Below, piece after piece: positions 10,140-21,258 of a stretch of 64,000 bases of DNA (position 1 is its first letter; each line of letters begins with the position of its first letter). Source of the DNA: Nematopogon swammerdamellus (Eukaryota > Arthropoda > Insecta > Lepidoptera > Adelidae). The DNA lies in NCBI GenBank assembly GCA_946902875.1, contig OX336345.1:10819395-10883394 (forward strand), read 5' to 3'. The notes below the pieces were generated by a model that saw nothing but the letters and a program-made list of their open reading frames with translations, searched no databases and was not told the origin of the DNA. The position numbers and the translations under genes were made by a program.

Positions 10140-10574
10140 TATTCTTATAATACCTACACTTAATAACTAGAATAATATCTAAAAAACTAAACTTAATAAT
10201 AAATAATTCATAACTGCGGTCTTGGCCTTGGACTAAACTTAAAATCTCCAAACCAAACATACATAAAATAAAGAGTGCAGCATTTATTTAAAAAAAAATA
10301 TATATATATAACTAAAAAAACCATTAGGTATACTTTGGACTACACACACAAACACAACTAAAATAACTCTTCCTCCGTACTTAAACAAAATAATTTAAAT
10401 TTCACATTACACAAATTTAAATTTTCACTTTCCCTTAAACAATGTATCATCTTGGACTATTTTTATCCATCTTTCTCGTATTGATCCCTTAGTAGGATGT
10501 GGAAAACTTGTAAAAAAAAATTTTTTCTTGAAAATTTCTCAATTACTTACTAATTAAAAAAAATTAAAAGAATA

Positions 10575-10860
10575 GCGACAACCCTAATTAGCGGTCAATT
10601 CACTCTCATATTTTAACGTGGTTTAATACATATTTATTTACTTTCATACATGATATCCCAGAACTCTATTTCTAATCATTCATATGTGGCAGCCCTAATG
10701 AGCGCGTTCAATTTATTTGTTTAATTAAATAATGCTTATGTTATTGCAATGCTAGGTCAATACATAAAATGTACAAAATTTTCAAATTGAAGTAGCGTTG
10801 TGACAGCCCTAATTGGCCAGTTGAACCAAATATTTCTAAGCACATGGAAAACAAGATATT
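10575..10860 (+). repeat. Three diverged tandem units
   Basis: The word ACA(A/G)CCCTAAT(T/G) followed by a GCG- or GGC-containing segment recurs at about 10579, 10690 and 10804, roughly 112 bases apart. Sequence between the words is poorly conserved. It abuts the MITE that starts near 10860. Confidence 0.4.
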
Positions 10861-11372
10861 ATATATAAGTTCTATCAAAATTAGTTAATCGTACGCTAAG
10901 GGGGGTTCTGTATCGTAAATAAATCACTTTTGAGGAACAAAGATTTTTGTTTACAAAAAAAAAAATTATAATAATGTAAAATGTAAAAAAAATTCTTTTC
11001 TTAATCGTTTCAGTTTCATGCCAGGAACAAAAAAGTCTTCCAACACATAGATCTCTTTCTTTCAGAAATTGTGAAAACCACAATTTTAGTTTTATTAGTA
11101 TGGAATAGAAAGAATTTGATTTTTTTTACCAACTTACACGTGTTACATCAAAATGGTATTGAAGACTTTTTTGTTACTGTTATGAAAATGAATCGATTAG
11201 GCTATAAAATCAACCACATATTTTTTTACATACATACATTTTCATACATAAAAAACATTTTTCATAAAAAAAACCCAAGGTCCAAAAAAATTTATATAGG
11301 TTTTACTCCCTATATGATGCAGAACCCCCCCTTAGCGTACTATTAACTAATTTTGAAAGACCTTATATATTA
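10860..11372. mobile_element. Palindromic MITE / fold-back element
   Basis: About 55-60 bases at the left (CAAAATTAGTTAATCGTACG, then CTAAGGGGGGTTCTG) recur inverted at the right end (11317-11372). The outermost bases are ATATAAG/CTTATAT. Frames inside are AT-rich and show no domain. It is probably a non-autonomous DNA transposon. A TA-type target duplication is possible but cannot be fixed in this AT context. Confidence 0.7.
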
Positions 11373-11437
11373 AGATCACAATGAAGTGATACTTACCTAT
11401 GAAATGAGATGCCATCACTTTTCCCAATATTTTTGGT

Positions 11438-11681
11438 ATGATTTTTGCAATATCGCAACACACAACCGGGCATAATGACTGGCGCGATGCGAGCCGCAGA
11501 CGGACGGCAGCGAGCGCGCGGACGGCGCGTCCGCCGCGTTCGGTCGCTCGCGAGCTACTAGTCTCAAGAGGGTCCCTCCGCGTAATGGTTACTCCACCGC
11601 GGTGGAGCGAAGGCTGTTGCCCGGGTAAGAGGTCTAGTAGAATACATGATACGTCATTGATTATAGATAATTAATTAATAA
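11438..11681. other. GC-rich segment with a perfect palindrome
   Basis: It contains CTCCACCGCGGTGGAG, a 16-base perfect palindrome, at about 11592-11607, within GC-rich DNA between the MITE and a PLE tail. No product is recognised. Confidence 0.4.
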
Positions 11682-11765
11682 TTACTGAAGACGGCATTCG
11701 CCGATATATTCGTATCTAAAATAAAATAACAAAACATGTGTTCTTTTTAAATAAAAATTAAGAAG
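11682..11765 (+). repeat. PLE-type tail, right-hand copy
   Basis: The reverse complement of 8112-8187, about 3.5 kb away. The plus strand reads CTGAAGA, C, GGC-ATTC-GCC as in the left copy, but GAAA has become GATA, so the hammerhead-like core is broken here. Together the two tails could bracket one old PLE insertion filled by later elements. Confidence 0.6.
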
Positions 11766-11955
11766 CACTAAAAAGTGATATATATATTTTGTTTTAATAT
11801 AAAAATATTATCATAAATGCATTAATTTAATTTTTATTACTACTTTAGTAATTAGCATTAAATGCGTGTTTCTTATACCTACATATTTTAGTGTTGATAA
11901 CTGATTACATTTTTAAACGTCCAATTCCTTAATAAATGAATTTTGGGAAATTCTT

Positions 11956-12052
11956 AGGGGTAAGAAGGAGGGAAGGAGGGAGGGAGGGAGTGAGAGAAGG
12001 AGGGAGAGAAGGAGGGAGAGAAGGAGGGAGAGAGGGAGGGAGAGATAGAGAG
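11956..12052 (+). repeat. GA-rich purine tract
   Basis: Imperfect GGGA, GGAG and GAGAGAAGGAGG repeats give nearly 100 bases of almost pure purine. Several GGG runs make triplex or G-quadruplex formation possible. Confidence 0.9.
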
Positions 12053-12986
12053 AATATATTGCGTCGACTCAAATTAATCATAACCTACAATGCCGCGAGC
12101 GAAGCATAAAATATAGTAGAGAAGCAGAGAATATGTATAGTATTTCAGTTTTACCAAAAGCAGTAGAACTTATGCTTACCTATAAAAATAAGCCTTGCGT
12201 CTAGGCTTCACGAGGTCGATTTAGCTGTGTATAAACAAGACATTGCCGCAATAAGTCACCGCTTGCTCCCACAAACTTGCGTAAATTTTGTTCAGGTAGG
12301 TTCACGGAATCCAATTACGCCGGCGAGTGTCAAAATTGCTTGTCTATTTTACGTAAGCCAATCTGTATGGGTACCTCGTATTACGGCGTAAGTACTAGTA
12401 TATTGCGTAATGTAATAACTGTCAGTGTGAATAGGGCTTTACAATGAGTGCGCTTGGGATGTGACTGAGGTCGACTCGGTGCTTATTCCTCTCGTGTTAT
12501 TCCTTACCCGTACTTTGCATACTCAATTTTTCAATCTTTTTAGGATGCCGTAGCCAGCGAGCACCGCTGGCAGGGAATCTTAAAAAGGGCCCATATAAAA
12601 TCAGTCAGGTATATATACTCGTAAAGTACTCAATTTAGTCCTAACGGAATGAAAACTATTTTGAATTAAAGAATGCGCGCGGCACGGTGCGACCGCGCGA
12701 TCGCTGCGTGCACTCGCTATGCGTGTCAAGAAGAAAATGGCTACGGAACCCTCTAGTGTGAACAACTTTATGCAAAATGTAAAAAAAAAAACTTTTGTAA
12801 CAGTACATTTGTAAAATGATTTCCGAACGATTCAAGTAAAATCAGAACCCTCCTTTTGACTTCGCCGTAGTCGGGTAATAAATGGAACATTAGGCGGGAG
12901 TGCTTATGGATTCCGACAGACAGCATCAAGAAGAATGTTTTTATTGTTACCAGTATGCCGCCACAGTAAGCGACACTCTCGCTTAC
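12053..12986. other. Anonymous DNA
   Basis: No gene is recognised. There is a GC/CpG patch near 12670-12725. Confidence 0.4.
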
Positions 12987-13031
12987 AGTAGTCCGCATAC
13001 TCTCGCTGCGAGAGTAGGTATGCGGACTACT
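12987..13031. repeat. 45-bp hairpin
   Basis: Arms AGTAGTCCGCATACTCTCG and its complement, with two extra G's in the right arm, around a CTG loop. Flanking words CTCTCGCTTAC suggest partial duplication of the arm. No coding context. Confidence 0.85.
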
Positions 13032-15034
13032 CCCATGAGAACTTGAAGATTTATCATCAATCATGATCTAAACCTGAGCGTTACACAAAAAATCATTACT
13101 GCTGAAGTTGTAAGTTGTTTAAAGTTCTAAGTTTAAAAAAATAATTTACTAGGTCTGTATATATGTCTGTCATAACAAGGTGAACACATTGAAAATCCTT
13201 CCAAAATCTTTGCTGAAGACCAATAGTTAAGGAAAGTTACAGTTGAGGGATCAAATAAAATTATATTCGAGATGAGATGGAAAGGGGACTGAAACAACTT
13301 CAGTACGGAAACTTAAAAAGGAATATAAAATTTGATCCACGCCGAAAATTTAGAAAATGAACAATTAGAAAATTTGCGCTCGAAAATAATGTTCCAGCAA
13401 AGACGTCACATTGAAAGCTAGAAGATGAGAATGAAATTGTAAATCTTCAAAGAAAATTTAATGTTTTCGCAATTATAGCATAAACTGTGCCTGAAAAGCC
13501 TCTCGAAACACTTGTAATATTCAAACAAATTTCTTTCGATTTCATCAAATGAACGTGGCGCGGTTCAAAGACGCTAAGCCTGCCACTTAGTAGGGCTGGG
13601 ATTCTACTTCCGCCCCAGCCCTAAACTTCGTCTCACTCGCACGCCAGGCTTGTTCGTTGTGCATCCCTTTTGATCGCATAGATAGATGCCATTAGCTCGC
13701 GAAACACGCCTTCCTGTACTAATTTGCTTATGTTATGTTTCTCGTACAAAGGAGGCCGCTCGAACCAACAAATTTGTTGTATTATTGCAACCCTCATAAT
13801 CGAAACTCACGTCAATTTATAAATAGGTGCTCGGAGGACGTCAACATCACACTGTTCAATGCCTCACTGTCAAGCGCTCTACACCGGCCATTAGTGGTGC
13901 AACTACACGCAGCGAGCTTTTAACTCGCTGCGTGTACAATACAACAATGTACGTCGGTGCAAGCTAGGTTTACCGTGGCGGGGCGGTGCGGTCTAGCAAA
14001 TGTGGGATGCTCGCCGAGAACAGGAGCGGTGACTTCTTTGGAGTGCTGCGCAAGCAGAAGGCAGCATTTATTGGCCGCGTCATGGCCAGCGAAGAACATT
14101 AATTTATAGAAAATGTTGAATGAATGAATGAATTATGTCGAATTTTTGAAATAAATAAATAAATAAATTTTATTCACTATTTTATTATTTATAATTGTTA
14201 ATAATTTTATCTCTTTAAAATCGATTGCATATTACATTCTAACGTATTTGTATTTTATTTTAATTATGTGGGTTTCATTTTTGTCGCATATTTGTTTAAT
14301 TTTGTTTTTGTTATCTACTTTTCGAATTCGTTGTGTTTTTGGGACTTGTGCCTGATTGTATAAGCTATTTGATATAGATAAAGATTTACGATTGATTTAT
14401 GCTATACAACACTTCTGCGGTGTAGAGGGGTGAATTTATTTCAGAAAACGTTTACTTCCAGACTACTTTCTTGAGAACAATACATTGTCATTGCTATTAG
14501 TACAAATCACCTCATAGTTCGTGAAATGACGGATACAGTAGAATACATGCTTAGGTCATGCTCGGCCGGAGTTGATTCATATCATAAGGCTTAGTTGGTC
14601 AAACGGCGTAGTTCAAAGCAAACTTTGAACACAGGCAGCGTGATCGGTGAACAATTCAATGTTTGTGAATCACGTGGTATTGCCGCTGAACGCAGTGTAT
14701 CTGCGTCACATCTGTCGGCGATAGATTGTAACAGGCTGGATCACAAAGTACCTGCGAGTGTACATATTATTCAAAACTTTAAATGCGCGTAGGTTTTTAC
14801 CACATTTCTGACATTTATACAAGGTTTTATTTAAACTTCACTTGTTGGTATGGGTCAAAGCTTGCAACTGAATTTTAAACCTGTTTCACTCAACCGATTG
14901 AGAATTTACACAGATTTTTGGTTCTGGCGACAATGTAAAAATCTAGTACAAATCAATATTAAAAAAAAACTTGTGTAGGTACTTACGTAGGTACGTACGC
15001 GCGTTAGTTCTTTGGCGTAATAAAAAAACCCCTC
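13032..15034. other. Anonymous DNA with a small hairpin
   Basis: No gene is recognised in about 2 kb. At 13904-13936, TACACGCAGCGAG and CTCGCTGCGTGTA form a perfect 13-bp stem with loop CTTTTAA. AAAT runs occur near 14147-14170. Confidence 0.45.
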
Positions 15035-15180
15035 CCACTTCGACCCCTTCGACTCCTCCGACCCTTTCGACCCTTTCGAACCCTTCGACCCCCTTCAACC
15101 CCTTCAACCCCTTCAACCCCTTCAACCCCTTCAACCCCTCTGACCCCTCGACCCCGCGACCCGTCGACCCCTCGGCCCCT
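15035..15180 (+). repeat. CCCCTTCRAC-type minisatellite
   Basis: Pyrimidine-rich units of about 9-10 bases. Five near-identical CCCCTTCAAC units lie at about 15089-15140, with degenerate TTCGACCC units on both sides. The strand asymmetry (C/T against G/A) is almost complete. Confidence 0.9.
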
Positions 15181-15330
15181 CTTCAATATAAAAAGAAAAC
15201 TTCGAAAAACTAAAATGCGCGAAAAACTAACGTCGCGAAATGTTCATAAAATTTATTTAATTGGACAGTTATTGTATTATAGCAATGTTTTCGGTCACGC
15301 GGTATACTGAAAGCGACTCACTTACATATA

Positions 15331-15376
15331 TTTGTCGACGTTTCGTCCCACACTCTGGGGACATCCTCAGGACTCG
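15331..15376 (-). ncRNA. Hammerhead ribozyme motif of a PLE tail
   Basis: On the minus strand the full conserved core is present. A helix I strand ends GTC and is followed by CTGAGGA. Next come one extra T, helix II GTCCC/GGGAC with an 8-base loop, and G-A-A. The minimal helix III ACGT, the cleavage base C and the partner strand GAC follow. It lies downstream of a PLE coding remnant on the same strand, where PLE hammerheads are known to occur. Helix I is only 3 bp next to the core, so activity is not certain. Confidence 0.7.
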
Positions 15377-15743
15377 CGGTACTGCGACGACCTGGCGGAC
15401 ACCCGACACGTCGTCGTCCAGTCTATGTCAACTGCCGGTCGCCGACGATCGTAGAGATTGTAGAGATGCGAGGGTACTTTAGCCGATGCGGGTAGGTTCG
15501 ACATCTCTTGCTGGAAAAGGTAGATGCACACGTAGCTCACCCGAGCCATGCTTCGCCAGCAGAGGAGTCCACGACGACGAGAGTACCATGCTGTCTTCTC
15601 TGTTGAAATTGGCATGCCTGCAAATTTCAACGGATTCTCGAACCGAACGTGGTACATAGTGTTTTTCCACTTATATCGTACTGGTTTGGTCGAATCAAAT
15701 CCAATGATTTGTGACGCTCTGTCCAGAGCATGCTCACAGATGG
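15377..15743 (-). pseudogene. PLE GIY-YIG C-terminal remnant
   Basis: Minus-strand pieces match the end of the PLE nuclease domain: CEHALDRASQIIGFD near 15740-15690, then YVPRSVRESVEICRH and ANFNRED near 15655-15595. The intact PLE copy at 62802-63757 has the equivalent HVPRLVRESIEI and NFNREDA. The pieces lie in different frames, so the copy is frameshifted. Its N-terminal part is in, or lost at, the N gap. Confidence 0.75.
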
Positions 15744-15943
15744 NNNNNNNNNNNNNNNNNNNNNNNNNNNNNNNNNNNNNNNNNNNNNNNNNNNNNNNNN
15801 NNNNNNNNNNNNNNNNNNNNNNNNNNNNNNNNNNNNNNNNNNNNNNNNNNNNNNNNNNNNNNNNNNNNNNNNNNNNNNNNNNNNNNNNNNNNNNNNNNNN
15901 NNNNNNNNNNNNNNNNNNNNNNNNNNNNNNNNNNNNNNNNNNN
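15744..15943. other. Assembly gap, 200 N
   Basis: Exactly 200 undetermined bases. That round number suggests a placeholder rather than a measured length. It separates a PLE remnant from the RT of LINE D. Confidence 0.98.
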
Positions 15944-17963
15944 AGCAGCCGTCCACGAGGACCTGAATGCTACGCCCATGTAGGAAGTCGGTGACCCAGT
16001 CACAAAGGCCAGAGGGGATTCCGTACGCCGGCAGCTTGCCCAGAAGCGCTTTATGCCAGACCCGGTCAAATGCCTTGGCAATATCGAGTCCAATTGCCAA
16101 GGATTCACCGTACCCTTCAAGCGCTTTCCCCCAAAGGTGAGTGACGTACGCTAGGAGATCACCAGCTGATCGGTTTGGCCGGAAGCCGTATTGCCGATCG
16201 CTGATGAGATTATTTGTCTCTAGGTACGTCATGAGCTGCGTATTGATAACGCGCTCCATCACCTTGCAGAGGAGGGAGGTGATTGCTATGGGTCGGTAGT
16301 TTGACGGGTCAGAGCGATCGCCCTTTTTTGGGACAGGCTGAACGAAAGCTGATTTCCAAGCTGCCGGCACGCGGCCAGTTGTGTACGAGAGGCGAAAGAG
16401 GCGCGTCAGTACTGGAGCCAGTTCGGGAGCACACCTCTTCAACACCAATGCAGGCACTCTGTCCGGCCCACTCGCTTTCCTGGGGTCTAGGGCAAGAAGC
16501 TCCTTCCGCACAGTTCTCTGTCGGAACTGTACTTCTGGCATGGAGTTCTCACACCTAGGTATGGATGGAGGAGAAGCTCCCCCATCATCCAGGTGGGAAT
16601 TCCCCGCAAAAAGAGATACCAGGAGGTCGGCTTTATCTTTTGCGGAGTGAGCGAGTGATCCTCCAGTGCGCTGCAGAGGTGGAAGTGAGGAGCGGCAGAA
16701 ATTCGACTCGACAGATTTGGCGAGAGACCAGAACTCACGGCTCCCAGTTGGGTGCCGGTTCAGCCTATCGCCAATTCTGCCGATGTGCTCGAATTTAGCC
16801 CTGACGATAGCCCTCTTGCAGGATCTGGAGAGGCGGTTGTAGTTCTTCTTCAATTCGGAGATATTTGGATCTCGTCTGGTACGAGCACGTGACCATGCTC
16901 GATATGCCGCAGCTTTAGCCGCGGCAGCATCGGCACACTCCCGGCTGTACCAAGGTTGGCTCTTACCTCCGAGGCGAAGGGTGGCATTGGGAATAAACAT
17001 TTCCATTCCACCCAAAATCACCTCGGCTACGGTATTGGCGCATTCCGACGGATCGTCCGAATTGAAGCATAGCTCTCTCCAAGGGAAGGATGCAAAATGC
17101 TCTCGCATTCCATCCCAATCTGCCGACGCGTAGTGCCAAATTCGACGTGCTCCCTCAGTACGTGTCTGAGGGGGCGACGAAGGCACTGTAGATCCCACTA
17201 GGCAATGGTCGGAGGAGCCAAGAGGAGCGCTCACTGTTACCTTATACCCAGCAGGATTAGACGTCAGCAGAAGATCCAGCAAGGAGGGTGTATGACCGTC
17301 TATATCTGGTATTCTGGTAGGTTGATCTACCAGTTGAGACAGATCATACGTCAGGGCGAAGTCGTAAGCGGCTCTCCCCGCGAAATCGGTTCTGTTGGAG
17401 CCAAGCCACACCTCGTGGTGGGCATTAAAGTCTCCAACGAGTACCATATCCGCTGTAGGGAACCGCTCTTGGACTTCGTCTGCCGCTCTACTCAGGTACT
17501 CAAATAGGCGAGCTGTCTCCGCATCACCTGAGTGCGACCTGTAGACGCAGGCGTACACGCGCGATTCCGACCCCAGATCCACGTGGACCCAGAGTACAGA
17601 AAACGCGAGGTCTTCTTGACAGCGCAGGCGACGACAGCAAATATCCGCCCTAGCAAACAAGCATACCCCGGCACGGGAACGGAAGGCTTCTTCCAGGGTG
17701 TACCCGGGGTAGTGCAAGTACGACGTGTCGGCTGGGCGAGATATTTGCGTCTCCGTCAGAAATAACAAAGCCGGCTTTGCTGTCTCCAAATGTTGGTGGA
17801 CGGCATCCAAATTGGAGTGCAATCCCCGCACATTTGTTACGTCCACGCTGAAATGTGTGGGGTTGTGCACCGCTGAGCATAAGTTTTTTCTTTTATTTTG
17901 TGCTGCCATTATTGAAGGGGGGAGAGAAAGCATTGAAAGGCGGCTGCGACGATTTACGGGCAA
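15944..17963 (-). CDS. LINE D ORF2: AP endonuclease and reverse transcriptase (partial)
   Basis: About 673 codons are readable before the gap. The endonuclease comes first: NVRGLHSNLDAV, TETQISRP (catalytic Glu region), GDFNAHHEVW and the C-terminal SDHCLV. This is the APE-type nuclease that nicks the target for priming. After a Lys/Arg-rich linker with RAKFEHIGRIGDRL, the RT begins with KASGPDRVPALVLK, then SNYRPIAITSLLCKVMERV, YGFRPNRSAGDL and the first catalytic Asp in LDIAKAFDRVWH. The YADD box falls in the gap. A methionine about 19 codons in (MAAQNKRK) is an alternative start. No stop or frameshift is seen in the readable part, so this copy is younger than LINE A. Confidence 0.88.
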
Positions 17964-18515
17964 AGCGTGGATCGTGGCTTCATCACTATCTGCTCAGGAT
18001 AGTGGAGCGCCGACACGATAGACGGAAGGGCCCCCGGTCCCCCTCGGAAGTGGCCGCCGGGACCCCTACAACCGGTCACCAACCGGCACGACGGGCCACT
18101 CCGAGATTATGCGCCGGTTGACCAGGGCAGCCTCTCGCGCTGGTTAGGCGCGATTGGGCCCCTATACTACCCGGCGGGCGGCCAGCGGGACAGCCGTTTC
18201 ACCGGGTCTCCCTGGCCATCGTGTCGATGCACTACCCCTGGGCAGTGATTCGGCTTTAGAGCCACTGGCCCACTCCTCGTCACAGCCAGCCCCTCCTGCT
18301 ACTGGGTCCCCGGGATGTACACCGGAACGCAGAGAACTGTTATGGCGGTGTAATTGTTCCCGGGGTGTGGTGGCGAACCCAGGCGATCCGAAGATCTCCC
18401 ACACGCTTTTGCTGTTCATTTAGCACCACCCAGGAGGCACGTGTGACTTAAGGACCTTAAGGTGTCACGGACGCGAACAGCGATACCCCCCCGGACGCGA
18501 ACAGCGATACCCCCC
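17964..18515 (-). other. LINE D 5' UTR / possible ORF1 remnant
   Basis: About 550 GC-rich bases upstream of ORF2. An 85-codon frame at 18419-18162 has no nucleic-acid-binding motif that I recognise, so I do not call it ORF1. Confidence 0.5.
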
Positions 18516-18553
18516 AAAAAAAAAAAAAATTTATTTATTTATTTATTTATTGT
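18516..18553 (+). repeat. A-run plus (TTTA)n
   Basis: Fourteen A's and then about five TTTA units at the outer edge of LINE D. Confidence 0.95.
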
Positions 18554-18696
18554 AATAAAATACGTATATATATTAGAAACATACGTCAAATTTTATATCG
18601 ATAAAGATTGAGGTTTTAGTCTAGATAACTACAAAGTTGTTTTTTAAAAATAACAAATTTGCTCTGTCCGATCCGAGGACAGGATTATAGAATAAA

Positions 18697-19352
18697 ACCG
18701 GCCAAGTGCGAGTCGGACTCGCGCACCGAGGTTTCCGTATGACCACGTAAATTTCAATATCACGCCATCTATCGGTGAAAGTTCATGCTTTTGTTTTTAA
18801 AATATTTGGAATTTGGTAGATGGCGCTCTTCTGAAAATTAAGATATTTGTATGAGGGTCCCACCCTTAATTTTTTTTGCTTTTTCTATTTTTTATTGTTT
18901 GTTGTTATATCCGCCATAATACCAAATATTCTGTAAATATTACAGCTGCAAAGATACAACCCTCGGACGAGTAACATTTTGGTATAATTTCATTGAAGTT
19001 CAACACTTCGTTTAGGCGCTACAGTGGCCCACGTGTGGCCCGAACACACACACACATATACATAGGTACATAAATACATACATACATACATACGAGGCCG
19101 AAGGCCGAGCTGCGTTCAGGTAAAATATATACTTTTCCGATAACCGCAAATCACCACGGCCGAGGCCGAAGGCCGAGCTGTTGAATAAAAGACAGTTTTT
19201 CGAAGAAAGTAAGTTTAGGAGAAAAAGAAAGGGTTTAGATAAACGTTAGAATACATCTCCCGAAGCAAGTAAATTAGGGCCAGGTCGAAGGCCTAAGAGA
19301 ACGAAGAGTATGATACGGAACCCTCAGCGCGGTCTAGCTGGCACTTGACCGT
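18697..19352 (+). mobile_element. MITE-like repeat M, copy 1
   Basis: Left end AAAACCGGCCAAGTGCGAGT, then CGCGCACCGAGGTTTCCGTA. The right end is the inverted counterpart (TACGGAACCCTCAGCGCG and onward to GGCACTTGACCG). The ends are therefore about 45-base imperfect inverted repeats. The interior contains two CCGAAGGCCGAGCTG words. Other copies: 51266, 54142, 56096, 57474 and 60818. No transposase is present. Confidence 0.7.
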
Positions 19353-21258
19353 TTTTTTAGATCTATCTCATTAAATGAAAAAATAAATAAAACATTCCTA
19401 ATCATGTTATATCCCCCTTATAGTAGGTGGTAAATAGGTATAAAGAGAAAAATATATTTTCAGGAGAGACTTCGACAATATAAGGCGACGTAAAAAGTAT
19501 GTGGTCGTGAATAGATACTCCTCTACCAGCGATAATTTGGAGGAAAGAATTGGGAAACGGTCGTAGCGGATATGAATGGAGCCCATTGAGACGCGGCGGT
19601 GGTTGGGGCCGGGGCGGCGCGGCGATGAGCTCCTAGCGTCGAGCGGGTAAAGAAACACTCGGGAAATCTGACTTAGCGCACCCTCACTCGACAAATAAGC
19701 AGACACCTACTTAGATAAGAAATACTTCGCACGCTCTGTGCGGAAACGGAAAACATCACACTCGTAACGGCTAACGGGAGACAATCGACAACCTTCGCAC
19801 AGTATTGTTCTTCTACCTTTTATCTAGATGCGCAAAATACTAGATTCAAACCAGGTATTTAGTTTTTTACCATACCCACGAGTAGTGATTTAGTGCGTTA
19901 AACTATGAGCATTTTTGGATTTCCGTCTACTAAGCCTACAAGGTCTGTCCTAACTTTAACGGCTGTATCTTTTGAACCGTAATAGGTAGCCGGTTAAAAT
20001 TTTCACAGAATATTTATGAAATTAAGAAACCTCTTAAGACGAGACGGAAGTTAACTTTCTCCATACAAAATCGTCTTTCGGCATTTATATTTTCTACCCA
20101 TTTTTACTATTTTTTTTTCTTGTATGTTACGAATGTATTTAGTTGTATGACATTATTATTATCTATATTTTGTTGTTTATTTTTATAGTCTTAAATTTTT
20201 TTTTCTCTCATTTAATTTTCCGCACTACCCATCTACCCTACTCACAATCCCAGGCATGACTGGTAGATAATGCCTTTAGGCTTTAAGTCCGACTTTTGTC
20301 ACTTTTTGTGCAATAAAGTATATTTTCATTTCAAGGACAGTCCAATCTAGGTTCTTGTAATTTTCTTGTTTAGAAGAAATAGACCTACAACACCGGAATT
20401 AGAAATTTGTATTTCGACCAAAAAAATTTAATTTTGTATGTTTTGATGTCATGAAGTTCGTTAAGCTTTATTAAGTCATCCATCAGTTCATTACTTTAGA
20501 TATTCAAAAAATTAAAGACAGGAACGTAGATTGGATTGTCCATACGACAAAAAAAAATTGGATAAGGTTTAGAGGGACTAGAAAACGTAAATGTCGAAAT
20601 ACGATTTTGTATGGAGAAAATTAACTTCCATCTCATCTTAATGTAATAATTGAGATGTGGCAACTCTGTGCACATAGTTTTAAGCTTTCTAAATAAACAC
20701 ACAGTTTACTTTCACTATTTTGAAGCTTACTAGGTAAATACTGCTAGCAAATTAATTTACATGTTTGCGTAATATTAATTGGGCTTTTCTTGAACAAATA
20801 TTCATTAAATTGATCTAGATGTTTGGACTCTAGAGGATAGGATTTTAACATACAAACTACCCCTACAAACAAAATATTTCCTTTCGTTGATTTCGCCATA
20901 ATGTAAATAAACATTAAGGCGCTGTCAACCCTATTCACCCGTACTCCTCTTTCAAGGCGCCGCTTTCGCTGGTTGGAGTAGGATGCAACTAAATCAATAA
21001 ATTTTAGCGTAAGCGAAAATTAGTTTTTATTTTTGTTATTCCAATACTACGGATCGAAACAAAATAGTAAATAGCTACGGATTTAGATATATATTCAACA
21101 AATAAAATATATTTTTTCCAAAGCCTTAATTTGGTCACGTTTCCTTAAATTAATCAAATCGTGTTTTTAAGAAGCTGTCGATCTGCGCTGGCGCTGATAG
21201 ATGAAGTTTTACATATTAAAATTAAAACTGAATCTGTTCGGTAAGTAATATTGGCGGA
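19353..21258. other. Anonymous DNA with an inverted-repeat pair
   Basis: No gene is recognised. About 36 bases around GAAGTTAACTTTCTCCATAC (20048) recur inverted at about 20585-20640 (GTATGGAGAAAATTAACTTC). The interval may be a fold-back element. Confidence 0.45.

Larger units (their letters stand above)
15944..18515 (-). mobile_element. LINE D, 5' part up to the gap
   Basis: A minus-strand non-LTR retrotransposon. It has a 5' UTR (18515-17964), an ORF with endonuclease and RT (17963 to the gap), and no visible 3' end. The outer 5' edge carries two perfect copies of a 24-base unit ending in CCCCCC (plus strand 18468-18491 and 18492-18515). A 14-base A-run and TTTA repeats follow on the plus strand. 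The presence of a 5' UTR suggests a nearly full-length insertion. Confidence 0.85.

Noticed and set aside
11391..11425. ATACTTACCT resembling the 5' end of U1 snRNA
   Set aside because: The match stops after ten bases and no further snRNA stems follow.
15627..17963. A single 778-codon protein running through the N gap
   Set aside because: The middle is undetermined sequence. The part beyond the gap is out-of-frame PLE sequence, not LINE.
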